64,000 nt of DNA, taken from Ceratobasidium sp. AG-K (Eukaryota > Basidiomycota > Agaricomycetes > Cantharellales > Ceratobasidiaceae). The translations under genes and the position numbers were made by a program. The stretch is taken from the NCBI GenBank assembly GCA_037039685.1, contig JAWNGF010000003.1, positions 5,283,071 through 5,347,070 of the forward strand. Reading direction: 5' to 3'. Of this stretch, positions 1 to 11,582 are shown piece after piece. The stretch's first letter is position 1; each line of letters starts with the position of its first letter. The notes beneath the pieces were generated by a model. It had not been told where the DNA came from. It was given only the letters and a program-made list of their open reading frames with translations, and did not search any database.

Positions 1-174
1 TGAGTGGAGTACGTCATCTGATGCCCAGAACTGGGTTCTGCCTGCGTTTTGCTGCAATCTTTTGAAAATGTAGAGGGCAGCTCCGGCGTTGAGGATCCTT
101 GCCATGGCAAATGCTGGTCCTTCGAGGATGCGGACAAGGTTGTTGGTGATGGTGGAGCGGGTAACAGCAGGCAT
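1..174 (-). CDS. ORF3 of A1, N-terminal part (cut by window edge)
   Basis: Reading leftward from an ATG at 174, the frame encodes MPAVTRST... and stays open for 58 codons to the window edge. It matches the start of ORF3 in A2, A3 and A4: the conserved opening MPAVTR, a GPAF motif, and ARILNAGAALYIFKR. The protein is unrecognised; see the complete A3 copy at 15064-15828. Its frame is -1 relative to the A1 pol frame, as in the other copies, and the pol frame stays open across the whole overlap. Confidence 0.7.
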   Translation of the reverse strand, partial: MPAVTRSTITNNLVRILEGPAFAMARILNAGAALYIFKRLQQNAGRTQFWASDDVLHS

Positions 175-3100
175 TGTGGTGAGCAAAAAAGGTTGAGAGC
201 GGATAAGTGGAAGTTGGCAGAAGAGTATGAGCAAGTTTTGCAGATATCACTACCAACTGTGCCCCTCCTCCCTTTTATCTTTCCTGGAACATAGTTAGAT
301 GGTGTCAGGGCCTTGGGGTGTTGGCATAGAAAGTCCTTGATGATCTTGGATAGGTGACCAAAATCTTCTGCCCTTTGTTCTGTGTCTTCTTTGTCTCTGT
401 AACCCTTCCATCTGACCCTGTAAAAAAGTCCATCCTTTGTTTCCTTCCAGTCCAGGATTTTTTCAACTTCATATTCTACTTCTCCTTCTTCAGTTATGAT
501 TGGCAGTGGTTGGGGTTGGTTTTGTTTGAATTCCGTGTCTTCTTTGTAAGGGCTGAGCAAGTCAATATGGAATACAGGGTGTACCCTCATTGTTGTTGGC
601 AAAATGAGTTCATAAGCATGTGATCCTATCTTTTGCTTCACAACAAATGGCCCATGCTTTTTGTTATCCAGCTTCTTTGAGGGTCTCTTTGTTTGTATGT
701 TTTTCCCCAACAGCCATACTAGTTCTCCTTCTTGGTACTCATTTTTTGGCCTTTCTTCTGGGAGCCTTTGACTTTCCATTGATGCAATTGCTTTGTCATG
801 GATGTTACACCATTTTTCTGTAATTTTGTTTGCTTCAGGAACCATTGTTTCTTCTGATGAGATGTTCCACAGTGGTTCCCTGCCGTAGACAATTTCAAAA
901 GGGGAATTACCTGTTACACGGTGCTTCTGCAGATTATGACTAAATTCTGCAATTGGTAACAAGTCCACCCAATTGTCCTGCCAGTAGTTGAAAAAGGACT
1001 GTAGCCAGCCTTCCATCCATTGGTTGATTCTTTCTGTTATCCCATATGTCTGGGGGTGGTAGGCAGTGCTGAAACTTGGGCTAGTTCCAATTCTCTTGTA
1101 AATGGCTCTCATTAGTTTTGAATTGAAAGTAGTCCGCCGGTCTGAGATTGTGCTTTTTGGGAAACCATGTAGCTTCCAAACATTTGTGACAAAGAGGTTT
1201 GCAAGGTTGCTTGCCATGTGAGATTCCTTGCAGGGTATAAAATGTGCCATTCTTGAGAATTGGTCCACTACTACCATGATGCTGTCCAACCCTTTGGACT
1301 TTGGTAATTTCACTGCAAAGTCAAATGCTATATCTTCCCAGGGCCCTCTTGGAACTTCTAGTGGCTTGATCAGAACTATTGATTTTGATCCCCTTGTTTG
1401 TTGGCAAGTCTTGCAGGATTCCACGTATCTGTTTATGCTTTGCTTCATCCCTGGCCAGAAGTATCTTCTTGATATTAGTTCCAATGTCCTAGCCTGTCCA
1501 TGATGACCCACGATCTTTGAGTCATGGTGTACCCGCATGATGGTCAGTCTGGCTTCCTTGTCTTCTGGAATGTAAATCCTTCCTTTGAACCATATTAGTC
1601 CCTCCTTCAAGTCATAATCTTTTGCACTGTGTTGCAGGGTTCTTGGTAACATTTCCCTTGATTTGCAGATTTCTTTGATTTTTGCCAGCCCTTCATCAGT
1701 TTCCTGTGCTTCCTTGATAGTTGCTATGATGTCTGTGTCCATCTGCCCCATAAATCCTTTATATTTTTTGGCAGATATCATAACTTGTTCAGGTGTGGGG
1801 ATATCCTTGTGGTCAGATTGTCTTGACAATAGGTCCAGTTTAGACAAAAGGATTCCAGGGCAGTATATGATATCAAAGTTGTAGGAAGCTAGTAGTTGAT
1901 GCCATCTTGCGTGTTGATGGTTGAATGTTCTTGCTTCCTTCCAGAACTGTAGGTTCCTGTGATTGGTGTAGATAGTGATAGGATCCTTTGTTCCCTCAAG
2001 GTAAAGCCTCCAATGTGTCAATGATTCTATGATTGCCATAAGTTCTTTGTCATGGACGTTGTAGTTGAGCTGGGCCTTGTTGAAGGATTTTGACAGGAAC
2101 GCTATAGGGTGTAGGTAGCCATCATCTTGCCATTGAGACAGAATTGCCCCCATTGCTACTCCACTTGCATCCATTGCTAGGAAAAAGGGCTCGTCAGGAT
2201 CAGGGTGGTGTAGTGTGGGTTCCTTGCTAATTTCTGCTTTCAGGGCATCAAAAGCTTCCTGTTGATCCTTCTCCCACTCCCATTTGTTATCCTTTCTTGT
2301 CAGGGTTGTCAAGGGCTTTGCTAATTGGCTAAAATTGGGTACAAATCTTTGGTAGAAGTTTGCAAATCCTAGGAATGCTTGAACCTGCTTGACCGTTTTT
2401 GGTTCCTTCCATTCCTTTATCACCTTGACCTTTTCTTCCTCCATTGAGATGCCCAAATTGCTGATTTGAAGTCTGGTATATCTTAACTTGGTGACAAAGA
2501 ATTCGCATTTTGGGAGTTTTGCAAATTGGTTTTCATCCAGTAAGATCTTCAACACCTTCCTGACATCCACAGTATGTTGACTTCTGTTCTTAGAGAAGAC
2601 CAGGATGTCATCAATGTATACTATGACACATACATCAATAAGGTTGTGGAAGATGTGGTTCATGTATCTTTGGAATAAGGCGGGCGCATTTTTTAGTCCA
2701 AATGGCATGACAATGTATTTGAACAGGCCTTCCTTGGTTCTGAAGGCTGTCTTCCATTTGTCCCCTTCCCTGATTCTGATATTGTTGTAACCCATGCACA
2801 GATCAATCTTGGAGAAAATTTTTGCATCCTTGATTTTGTCCAAAAGATCTTCCATTAAGGGCATTGGGAATCTGTTGTCCTTTGTAATGGCGTTTACTCC
2901 TCTGAGATCTTGAACAAGCCATAATTGGCGTACCGCTCCTGGGTTTTTTTGATCAATTGGCTTTTTTACAAAGAAACAAGGTGATGCAATGGGTGATTTG
3001 CTAGGTCAATTCTTTCCGGCCACAATTTCCTCATCCAGGTATTCCCTTAGTGCAATTGATTCAGCTGGCAAGAGTGGGATTGGTCTGGCCGGTTTTGGAA

Positions 3101-3674
3101 GTTCAGCCCCTTCCCTAAAGTCAATGGCACAGTTGTCTGGACAATGATCCGGAATCCTCTTGAATTTTTCCTTGCTGAACATGTCAGCAAATTCTTTGAA
3201 TTCTTCTGGTAGGTCATCTATTGAGGCCGTTCTTGCCTGTATGGGTTCTGATTGCCATGATATATGCTTTGTTTTCCAGTCGATAATGGGGTTTGCTTCT
3301 TCTAACCACTCTAGTCCTAAGATGAGCTTGGTTTCCCCAGTAGGCATAGCAAAGAAGACTAGTTTGAAGGTTCCTCCCTCTACGTCCAGTTTAAGCTTGG
3401 CTTTGAATTGTATTTGGTGCAAGAGTTCCTTTCCCTGGATGCCAATTACTCTACATGGAGTGGAAAGTTCAATGAGTGGGATATTGTTGGAGGGAGCCCA
3501 AGAGATGTCCATGAAGTTTTTCAATGCTCCTGAATTGATGAGAGTAGGGATTGGTTCTGTGATTCCGGTGGTGCTTGTGTAAACAATGGTTGCTTTGTTT
3601 GTTCCTCTAAAGTACATTGTTTCCACTGCTGGTTCTTTGGTCTCTCCACACACAGTTAGAGGGAGACCCCTTCT
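1..3674 (-). pseudogene. Pol polyprotein of A1 (protease-RT-RNase H-integrase-chromodomain)
   Basis: Translated leftward from the gag/pol overlap, it contains a protease region around 3520-3540 where the active site reads LINSGA instead of LIDSGA, so the catalytic Asp is lost. Next comes a TGA at 3006-3008 where A3 has a CGA Arg codon. From there to position 1 the frame appears open for about 1000 codons through RT (YIDD near 2610-2620), RNase H, the HHCC/DDE integrase and the chromodomain, then through a Cys4 motif (CKTC-x15-CSPQC) into the ORF3 overlap. RNase H reads AMDASG rather than ETDASG. The copy is dead through the protease Asp loss and the stop, although the downstream frame is well preserved. 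Confidence 0.8.
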
Positions 3675-4072
3675 TTTCCTGATTCCTTTATGATTGTTGC
3701 TTCTCTTCCCTTTATGTTGGGTTTGGTTGTTATCCACTCCTTGGACAAGCATTTGAGTGAACGGTGACCTTCTTGTCCGCACTTCAGACATCAGTTTGAT
3801 GCTATCCTTGCCTTGTATACTTTGTCTGGCAACTGTTTTGTAGAGGTTTGTCTGCTAGTGGTTGATTGAGGTGTCTTCTTTCCGGTAGAGGCCTTGATCT
3901 GTTGCAATTTCTGATCAATGGAAATTGCGAGAGTGATCCATTGATTAAGCTTAAGGCGCCTTTTGGTTCCGTCCTTGTTGATAAGGGAGAGTACAAATTG
4001 TGCCAATTCTGTTTTGTTTTCCGGCTTGAGTCCTTCCTTGAATTGGTTGATAAGAGCTTCTTCCCCCCAATT
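3656..4072 (-). pseudogene. Gag C-terminal fragment of A1
   Basis: Leftward from 4072 the sequence encodes the Gag segment EALINQFKEGL..., then the Gag C-terminal region with SLINKDGT and DQKLQQIKAST, and it ends at a TAA at 3656-3658. The zinc-knuckle region carries degraded or missing Cys codons compared with A3. Two frames each cover part of it, so there is at least one frameshift. The slippery GGGAAAA found in A2 and A3 reads AGGAAAA here. The 5' two thirds of gag is missing because of the LTR junction at 4072/4073. Confidence 0.7.
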
Positions 4073-4453
4073 TGTTGTAAGCTTCTTCCTGGTGGCTATG
4101 AGACAAGCCGCGATGGAGAGTGGACGGCACTAAGACCTAAGCGACCTCTTGAACCGCACCACACTTAAGTGTCTGTAAGCTCTTGAGGGTAGGGGTGGTT
4201 CAAAGTGTCACTCAAAAGGGATGTTTGACAAGACAAAACATGCTGGGTTTACCAGGCTTGTTGGTCCTCTATATATATTCAGAACGCGGCTGAGTCATAC
4301 AAGGCGCAGCCACACAAGTCATACACAACAGCCAGTCAGGAGTGTCCATGTGAGTCATGCTGTATGAACAGACATGACTCGTACGAAGCACAGCCACATT
4401 ACACAGAGTAACAGAGATAACCACCAGAAGGTGGCAACGCAGTAAACGAAACG
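4073..4453 (-). repeat. Family A LTR, first segment (3' LTR of A4, split by A2)
   Basis: Reverse-complement family A LTR beginning TGTTGTAAGCTTCTTCC, with its TATA box in the CTCTATATATATTC stretch near 4270. It breaks off at AAACG (4449-4453), the target duplication of A2, and resumes at 19004. With the A2 insertion removed, the two parts make one LTR of about 454 bp. Confidence 0.85.
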
Positions 4454-4944
4454 TGTCGTGAGCCATGCTCCTGCCATCCGACTCGTCTGCGTCTCATCCT
4501 CTCTCGTGCTTGTGCTTGTGTTTGTGTTTGTGTTTGTGTTTGTGTTTGTGTTTGTTCTTTCCTCTTGTTCTCCCACCGCGTTGCCACCTTCTTGTGGTTA
4601 TGTGTTACACTGTGTAACGCGGCTGTGCTTTATACGAGTCATGTCTGTTCATACAGCATGACTCACATGGACACTCCTGACTGGCTGTTATGTATGACTC
4701 ATGTGGCTGCGCCTTGTATGACTTGGCTTCTTTCTGAATATATATAGAGGACCAACAAGCCTGGTAACCCCAGCTTGTTTTGTCTCGTCAAAACATCCTC
4801 TTTGAGTGACACTTAGAACCACCCCTACCCTCAAGAGCCTACAGACGCTTAAGTGTGTTGCAGTTCAAGAGGTCGCGTAGGTCTTAGTGCTGTCCACTCT
4901 CCGTCGCGGCTTGTCTCATAGCCACCAAGAAGAAGCTTACGACA
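4454..4944 (+). repeat. 5' LTR of A2
   Basis: 491 bp, TGTCGTGAGCC...TTACGACA. It contains five TTTGTG units (4521-4550), a TATA box TATATATA at 4739-4746 and the predicted mRNA start/self-primer AGCTTGTTTTGT at 4772-4783. Confidence 0.95.
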
Positions 4945-4946
4945 TT

Positions 4947-4958
4947 ACAAAACAAGCT
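4947..4958 (+). promoter_or_regulatory. Self-priming primer-binding site of A2
   Basis: ACAAAACAAGCT, two bases inside the 5' LTR end, is the exact complement of 4772-4783 in the LTR, which begins 33 nt after the TATA start. No tRNA-type ...TGG start is present. In the Tf1/sushi group the 5' end of the mRNA folds back onto such a site as primer. Confidence 0.75.
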
Positions 4959-4973
4959 TAACAACATACAAAC

Positions 4974-6971
4974 ATGTCTATTCAAGAAGATGGAGGATCA
5001 CATCCCTCATCCACCATATCAACAAGAAGAGGACCCAGTCGAGCCGCAAGGCCCACAGGATCACTAAACGAGCAAGACATTGCACAAGCTCAAGCGGGAG
5101 GACCTGCCCGATCACGTCCCCAAAGTCAAACATCAATGCCGGGAGCTTTCAGCATTGCCGACATAACAACAGTACAAGAAGAAGAACCCACTATCACGAA
5201 TAGAGAACCGGGAGATCTTACAAATGACCCCACTCCAGCCATAATTTGTATTTCAACCGGAACTCCAGGGCCATTGCGTCCCTTGTGGCCACTAGGGCCT
5301 AGGAGACAATTCTTTTCTCCCCAACCCAAAGCTCATGGGGGCGTGTCGCTTGCCCCCATTAGACCTCCTCCTACACCACACATTCCCAATGTTCCTACAG
5401 TTCCTCAAATCAGAGGGACCATCACCAACACAGGACCAATTCCAATGGCTTCCCAGCCAGTCACACCAGCGATTCCAGCACCACCATACGTTCCACAAGG
5501 TTACTCCAAACAATCGGCTCCGGTACAACAAAACACCAGTGATCCAGGAAGCTCAAGCTCAAGTTCCAGCTCCAGCAGCAGGACCGTAATCAGTAATCTA
5601 GACGACCTGGACGATCTTCTAGAAGGAAGACACAACGCTGTGCTTAGGGTCATAGACGGGATGAGAGTCACTATTGATTGAAGGCTCGGCGGCCTAGAAC
5701 AAGCCACACAAGTCCTGGCAAACAACCAGCAAATCTTTAACAACTCCATCAACACCCTACAAGGCACCTTGACGGACATTCTGAACGCAGCTAGCAATGG
5801 CGAACATAATTCTTTTCTAGTCGGTCAAGACGTAACCCGCCTTCAAAATGAGGTTGCCAACACTCAAGGACTCGTGAACAATGTGCGCGAAGAACTCAAC
5901 ACTACCAGACAAGGACAACTCGAATGGAACGAGGCAGTAACACAAGGACTAGAAACCTTACGACAGGAAGGAACTTCCTTCACTGCCAGAATCACTGCAG
6001 TTCAGGCAACCATCAACAATATGCGAGAAGAAATGGACAAAGCATCCCTGCACGGGATCCCCTCTAGGCGATCAAATTCTCCACCACATCCAGACGCGGA
6101 ATCTACCAGGATCGACGAATTAGAACTGAGAATCCAACGACTGATCGAGAACCCAAACGTTGGTAGTGGACCGCGTCATCCCAAGGTCACGCGTCCGGAA
6201 GCCTTTGACGGAAAGAAAGGAGAAGGCGCTGAAATGTTCATTACGCAAATGGAAAGCTACTTCATATGACTAGGTGATCAATACACTTCCGACGAAGAAA
6301 GGATCCGCGAAGCCCTAGCAAACTTCAAATCCGAGAACAAGGCCGCCACCCACTGGGCACAAGTACTCTTACAATCGCTGAACCAAGGAGGAAACAACCA
6401 AAACCTCGCCTCATGGGAGAGTTTCAAAGCACACTTCATGGAACAGTTCAGCGACCCTAACAAAAAAGCTAAAGCTGAATCGGACATCCGAAAATGCAAG
6501 CAGACCAACTCGGTAGCAAACTATGCTTTGGAATTCCGATACCTTCTGGTAGACGTAAACTGGGGACAGGAAGCTCTGATCAACCAATTCAAGGAAGGGT
6601 TGAAGCCTGAAGTCAAAACTGAACTAGCTCGTTTCGAACTGACCCTGATCAACAAAGATGGGACAGAACAAGAACTATCCCTTGACCAATGGATATCAAT
6701 TGCAATCTCTATTGATCAGAAACTACAAGCAATCAAGAACACGACGGGGAAGAAAACAGTAACAGCATCCTCTAGCTCTACAAAAAGACTTCCAGACAAG
6801 GTTTACAAAGCTAGGATTTCCTCAAAACGCTGCCTGAAGTGCGGATCAGACAAACACATGCTTGCCAAATGCCCAGAGAAGGAATGGAAAAAGGAGGAAC
6901 CTAACCTCAAAGGAAGGGAAGGAAAAATAACAGAGGAATCCGAGTCGGGAAAAGGCAAGGTCTCCCTCTAA
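4974..6971 (+). pseudogene. Gag of A2 (two internal TGA codons)
   Basis: Starts at ATG 4974 (MSIQEDGG...), 29 nt after the LTR. The 665-codon frame is broken only by TGA at 5679-5681 (A3 has CGA there) and TGA at 6267-6269 (A3 has CGC). In order it shows a Pro/Ser/Gln-rich N-terminus with a Ser run, a heptad-like central region, a capsid-like segment around FDGKKGEGAEMF near 6206-6240, and a zinc knuckle CLKCGSDKHMLAKC near 6834-6875. It ends with TAA at 6969-6971. Gag forms the particle and binds the genomic RNA. A GGGAAAA slip site lies 19 nt before the stop. Confidence 0.85.
6947..6953 (+). promoter_or_regulatory. Candidate -1 frameshift heptamer, gag to pol (A2)
   Basis: GGGAAAA in register as G GGA AAA in the Gag frame (X XXY YYZ pattern). 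After a -1 slip the pol frame is open into protease. The same heptamer occupies the same place in A3, B1 and B2. Confidence 0.7.
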
Positions 6972-9099
6972 CCGTGTGTGGAGAGACCAACAAACCAGTA
7001 ATGGAAACAATGTACCTTAGAGCTACCAGCGAATCAACAATTGTCTACACGAATATTACTGGAATCACGGAACCCATCGCTACTCTCATCGACTCAGGAG
7101 CATCAAGGAACTTCATCGACATCACTTGGGCATGAAGAAACAATGTGGCTCTAATTGAACTGCCAACACCTAGAAAAATAATTGGAATCCAAGGGAAGGA
7201 ACTGTCACATCAAACCCGATTCAAAGCAAATCTGGAATTTGAGTTACATGGGAAAAACTTCAAGCAAAACTTCTTCGCCATGCTTACTGGAGATACACAC
7301 TTGATTCTGGGGTTAGAATGGCTAGAGGAAGCCAATCCAATAATTGATTGGCTATCAAAAGAAATTTCCTGGCGACCAGACAACATCCTTGGAAAAGCCG
7401 CAGAAATCAAAGACATACCCGAAGAATTCAAAGATTATGCAGAAGTCTTTAGCGAGGAAAAATTTAAATGGATACCAGACCATCGCCCATATGACTGTTG
7501 CATCGATCTGGTGGAAGGAGCAGATCTTCCTAAACCGGCTAGGCCAATCCCACTCTCACCCGCAGAATCCATAGCCCTCAGAACGTACCTAGATGAGGAA
7601 CTAGCGGCAGGCAAAATCCAACCAAGCAAGTCACCCGTAGCCTCAGCAACCTTCTTTGTCAAAAAGGGACAAGACCCAAAAGACCCGGAAAAACCTCCAG
7701 AGCTCAGGTTGGTTCAACACTTCGGCCCGATCAACGAAATAACAAAAGATGACCGCTTCCCTATGCCACTAATGGAAGATCTCCTTGACAAGATCAAGGA
7801 TGCAAAAATCTTTTCTAAAATAGACTTGCATATGGGGTTCAACAACATCCGAGTTAAAGAAGGAGACAAATGGAAAACAGCATTCCAAACCAAGGAATGC
7901 CTATTTGAATATATCGTCATGCCCTTTGGATTGAAAAACGCGCCGGCAACATTCCAACAATATATGAACCATATTTTCCACGACCTGATTGACATCTGTG
8001 TCATTGTTTACATTGATGACATATTAATTTTCTCCAAAGATCGAAGCCAGCATGTGGAGGATGTTCAAAAGGTACTCAAAATCCTGTTGGACAACAACCT
8101 CTTTGCAAAACTCCCAAAATGCGAATTCTTTGTCAAGAAACTTGTCTACACGGGAATAAATATCAGCGAGGAAGGAATATCAATGCAAGAGGAGAAGGTC
8201 AAAGCAATCAAGGAATGGAAGGAGCCAAGGACAGTGAAACAGGTCCAAGCCTTCCTAGGATTTGCAAACTTTTACAGGCGATTTGTACCAAACTTTAGCG
8301 GCCTGGCGAAACCCTTAACCGCTCTAACAAGGAAGGATCAAAAATGGAAATGGGAGGCAGAACAACAGGAGGCTTTTGATAACCTGAAGAAGGAAATATG
8401 CAAGGAACCACTACTGCGACACCCAGATCCAACAAAACCTTACATTTTGGAAACTGACGCAAGCGGCGTTGCTATGGGATCAATACTCTCTCAAAGACAA
8501 GACGACGGTTACTTACACCCCATCGCCTTCCTATCAAAATCCTTCAACGCTGCACAAATGAACTACGACGTTCACAACAAGGAATTGATGGCAATTGTGG
8601 AATCACTAAAACACTGGCGATTGCATCTAGAAGGAACAAGAGAACCGATCACAATCTACACCGATCACCGTAACCTGCAATATTGAAAGAAGGCAACTAT
8701 GTTTAACCGACGCCACGCTCGATGGCATCAAATCTTGGCTTCCTACAACTTTGAAATAGTTTACCGTCTGGGGAACATGTCAACAAAGCCAGACCTACTG
8801 TCCAGAAGAGCGGATCATAGCAAAATACCAACAGCAGAGCAAATTATGATCAAGGAAGAACAGTTCAAAGGATTCACTGGAGAAATCAAGTCAGACATCA
8901 TTGCGGACATAAGGGAAGCACAATCCGAAGACGAGAGCATCAGGAAGATCATAGAATTGTGCAAAGAGAAGGAGTCCCTACCCAAATCAGTGCAACAAGG
9001 CATTAGGAACTACAACTTTGAGGAAGACCTGCTCTGGATAGATGGGAGAATCTACGTGCCAGAGGACAAAGACACTAGGCTAAAAATCCTCAGATTGCA
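6950..9099 (+). pseudogene. Pol of A2, N-terminal part (protease, RT, RNase H, start of integrase)
   Basis: Pol lies in the -1 frame relative to Gag. Motifs in order: protease LIDSGAS (near 7090), RT with YIDD near 8010-8020 (intact), RNase H ETDASG near 8450, and the start of the integrase zinc-binding domain. Stops are TGA at 7133-7135 (at the site of the A3 Arg codon CGA) and TGA at 8684-8686 (Trp in A3). A3 inserted at 9099, and the rest of this gene is at 16333-18073. Confidence 0.85.
9095..9099 (+). repeat. Target-site duplication of A3, left copy
   Basis: TTGCA directly before the A3 5' LTR, repeated at 16328-16332 after the 3' LTR. Confidence 0.95.
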
Positions 9100-9556
9100 T
9101 GTCGTGAGCTAGCTCACTCCATCGGACTCGCCTGTTGTCTCGCCCACCTGTTCCCTCCTCTTGTGTTGTGTTTCCGTTTCCGTTCGCCGCGTTGCCACCT
9201 TCTTGTGGTTATCCGGTTACATTGTGTAACGCGGCCGTGCTTTGTACGAGTCATGTCTGTTTATACAGCATGACTCACATGGACACTCCTGACTGGTTGA
9301 CTGCTTTGACTCATGTGGCCATGCTTTGTATGACTCGGTCACTTCTGGAATATATATAGAGGACCAACAAGCCTGGTAACCCCAGCTTGTTTTGTCTCGT
9401 CAAAACATTCCCTCTGAGTGACACTTAGAACCACCCCTACCCTCAAGAGCCTACAGACGCTTAAGTGTGTTGCGGTTCAAGAGGTCATTAAGGTCTTAGT
9501 GCCGTTCACTCTCCATCGCGGCTTGCCTCATACCCACCAAGAAGAAGCTTACGACA
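9100..9556 (+). repeat. 5' LTR of A3
   Basis: 457 bp, identical to 15871-16327 by eye. TATA box TATATATA at 9351-9358; predicted mRNA 5' end AGCTTGTTTTGT at 9384-9395. It lacks the TTTGTG array of A2, having a shorter unrelated stretch instead, so it represents an LTR subfamily. Confidence 0.95.
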
Positions 9557-9558
9557 TT

Positions 9559-9570
9559 ACAAAACAAGCT
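9559..9570 (+). promoter_or_regulatory. Self-priming primer-binding site of A3
   Basis: ACAAAACAAGCT, perfectly complementary to 9384-9395, which starts 33 nt after the TATA start, as in A2. Confidence 0.75.
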
Positions 9571-9582
9571 TAACAAACAAAC

Positions 9583-11582
9583 ATGTCTATTCAAGAAGAT
9601 GGAGGGTCACGTCCCTCATCTGTGATATCAACAAGAAGAGGACCTAGTCGGGCAGCGAGGCCCACAGGATCACTGAATGAACAGGATATTGCACAAACCC
9701 AAGCGGGAGGTCCTGCCCAATCACGCCCCCAAAGTCAAACATCAATGCCCGGAGCTTTCGGCATTCCTGACATGACAACAGTACAGGAGGAAGAACCCAC
9801 TATCACAAATAGAGAACCAGGAGATCTCAGAAATGACCCTACTCCGGCGGTAATTCGTATTCCAAATACAACTCCAGGGCCATCACGTCCCTTATGGCCG
9901 TTAGGAAACAGAAGACAGTTCTTTTCTCCCCAACCCGAAGCTCATGGGGGTGTATCGCTTGTTCCTATTAGACCTCCCCCCACACCACACATTCCCAATG
10001 TTCCTACAGTTCCTCAAATTGGAGGAACCATCACCAACTCAGGTCCAATCCCAGTGGCTTCCCAGCCAGTCACACTGGTGATTCCAGCACCACCATATAT
10101 TCCACAGGGTTACTCCGAGCAATCAGGCCTGGTACAACAAGGCGCCGGAGATCCAGGGAGCTCAAGTTCAAGTTCCAGTTCTAGCGGAAGGACTGTAATC
10201 AGCAATCTAGATGACCTAGACGACCTTCTAGAAGGAAGACACAACGCTACCCTTAGAGTTATAGATGGAATGAGGGTCACCGTAGATCGAAGGCTTAGTG
10301 GCCTAGAACAAGCCACACAGGTTCTAGCAAACAACCAACAAATCCCAACGACTCCATCAACACCCTACAAGGAACCTTGACAGACATTCTGAACTCGGCA
10401 AGAAATGGTGAACATAATTCCTTCCTAGTCGGTCAAGACGTAACCCGCCTTCGAAATGAAGTTACCAACACCCAAGGACTAGTAAATAACGTACGCGAAG
10501 AACTCAACACTACCAGACAAGCACAACTCGAATGGAATGAGGCAGTAACTCAAGGACTAGAAACCTTACGACAAGAGGGAGCCTCCTTCACTACCAAAAT
10601 TACGGAAGTACAGCAAGCCATCAACAATATGCGAGAAGAAATGGACGAAGCATCCCTGCACGGAGTCACCTCTAGACAATCAAATTCTCCACCTCACCCA
10701 GACGCGGAGTCTACCAGGATCGACGAATTAGAATTAAGGATCCAACGGCTGACCGAAAACCCAAACAGCGGTAGTGGACCACGTCGTCCAAAAGTAACTC
10801 GTCCAGAAGCCTTCGATGGAAAGAAAGGGGAAGGTGCCGAAATGTTCATCACACAAATGGAAAGCTACTTTCTACGCCTAGGCGACCAATACACTTCCAG
10901 TGAAGAAAGGATCTGTGAAGCCCTAGCAAACTTCAAATCCGAGAACAAAGCTGCCACTCACTGGGCACAAGTACTCTTACAATCGCTCAACCAAAGGGAA
11001 AATAACCAAAACCTTGCCTCATGGGAAAGTTTCAAGGCACACTTCATGGAGCAGTTCAGCGACCCCAACAAAAAAGCTAAAGCCGAATCAGATATCTGAA
11101 AGTGCAAGCAGAACAACTCTGTAGCAAACTATGCCTCGGAGTTCCAATATCTCCTGGTAGACGTAAATTGGGGACAAGAAGCTCTGATCAACCAGTTCAA
11201 GGAAGGGTTGAAGTCAGAAGTCAAGACTGAACTAGCTCGCTTCGAACTAACCCTGATCAATGAAGATGGAACAGAACGGGAACTTTCCCTTGACCGGTGG
11301 ATCTCAATTGCAATCTCTATAGACCAGAAATTGCAACAAATCAAGACCTCGACAGGGAAGAAGCCCGCCCAAGCAACCGCTAGCGGACAAACCTCTACAA
11401 AACGGCTTCCTGACGAAGTATACAAAGCAAGGATAGCAAGCAACCGCTGCTTGAAGTGCGGACAGGAAGGACACCGGTCATTCAAATGCCCGTCCAAGGA
11501 ATGGATAACGATGGAACCCAGCGTTAAAGGAAGGGAGGCAACAATTGTGGAAGACTCGGGAAAAGAAGGGGTCTCCCTCTAA
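9583..11582 (+). pseudogene. Gag of A3 (one frameshift, one TGA)
   Basis: ATG 9583, same opening as A2 (MSIQEDGGS). Near 10343 A3 reads CAAATCCCAACGACTCC where A2 has one more base, a 1-nt deletion that drops the frame. A TGA at 11097-11099 replaces the CGA of A2. Beyond that it encodes the intact zinc knuckle CLKCGQEGHRSFKC (near 11450-11491) and ends with TAA at 11580-11582. The N-terminus is Pro/Ser-rich with a Ser run, and the middle is predicted to be helical or coiled coil. The defects contrast with the zero divergence of its LTRs. Confidence 0.85.
11558..11564 (+). promoter_or_regulatory. Candidate -1 frameshift heptamer, gag to pol (A3)
   Basis: G GGA AAA in Gag register, 15 nt before the Gag stop codon. 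The -1 frame is open from here through protease. Confidence 0.7.

Larger units (their letters stand above)
1..4072 (-). mobile_element. Ty3/gypsy chromovirus copy A1 (family A), incomplete
   Basis: Minus-strand element whose 3' part runs off the left window edge. Right to left it shows the C-terminal part of Gag, protease, reverse transcriptase, RNase H, integrase, chromodomain and the start of ORF3. At 4072/4073 the gag sequence stops abruptly against the outer end of a family A LTR. The first two thirds of Gag and the 5' LTR are absent. The abutting LTR belongs to A4 (it is followed by A4's polypurine tract on its other side), so A4 probably inserted into the A1 gag. The alternative is a deletion or recombination between related copies. 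CpG content is lower than in A2 and A3, which fits an older insertion. Confidence 0.85.

Noticed and set aside
4355..4587. Thr-Asn or Thr-Gln repeat proteins, also at 18024-18641
   Set aside because: Antisense reading of the TTTGTG array in the LTR.
4945..4960. tRNA primer-binding site
   Set aside because: No TGG start next to the LTR; the 12-mer matches the element's own mRNA start instead.
9135..9359. 74-residue ORF, identical copy at 15906-16130
   Set aside because: Lies wholly inside the family A LTRs and crosses the TATA box; identical only because the LTRs are identical.
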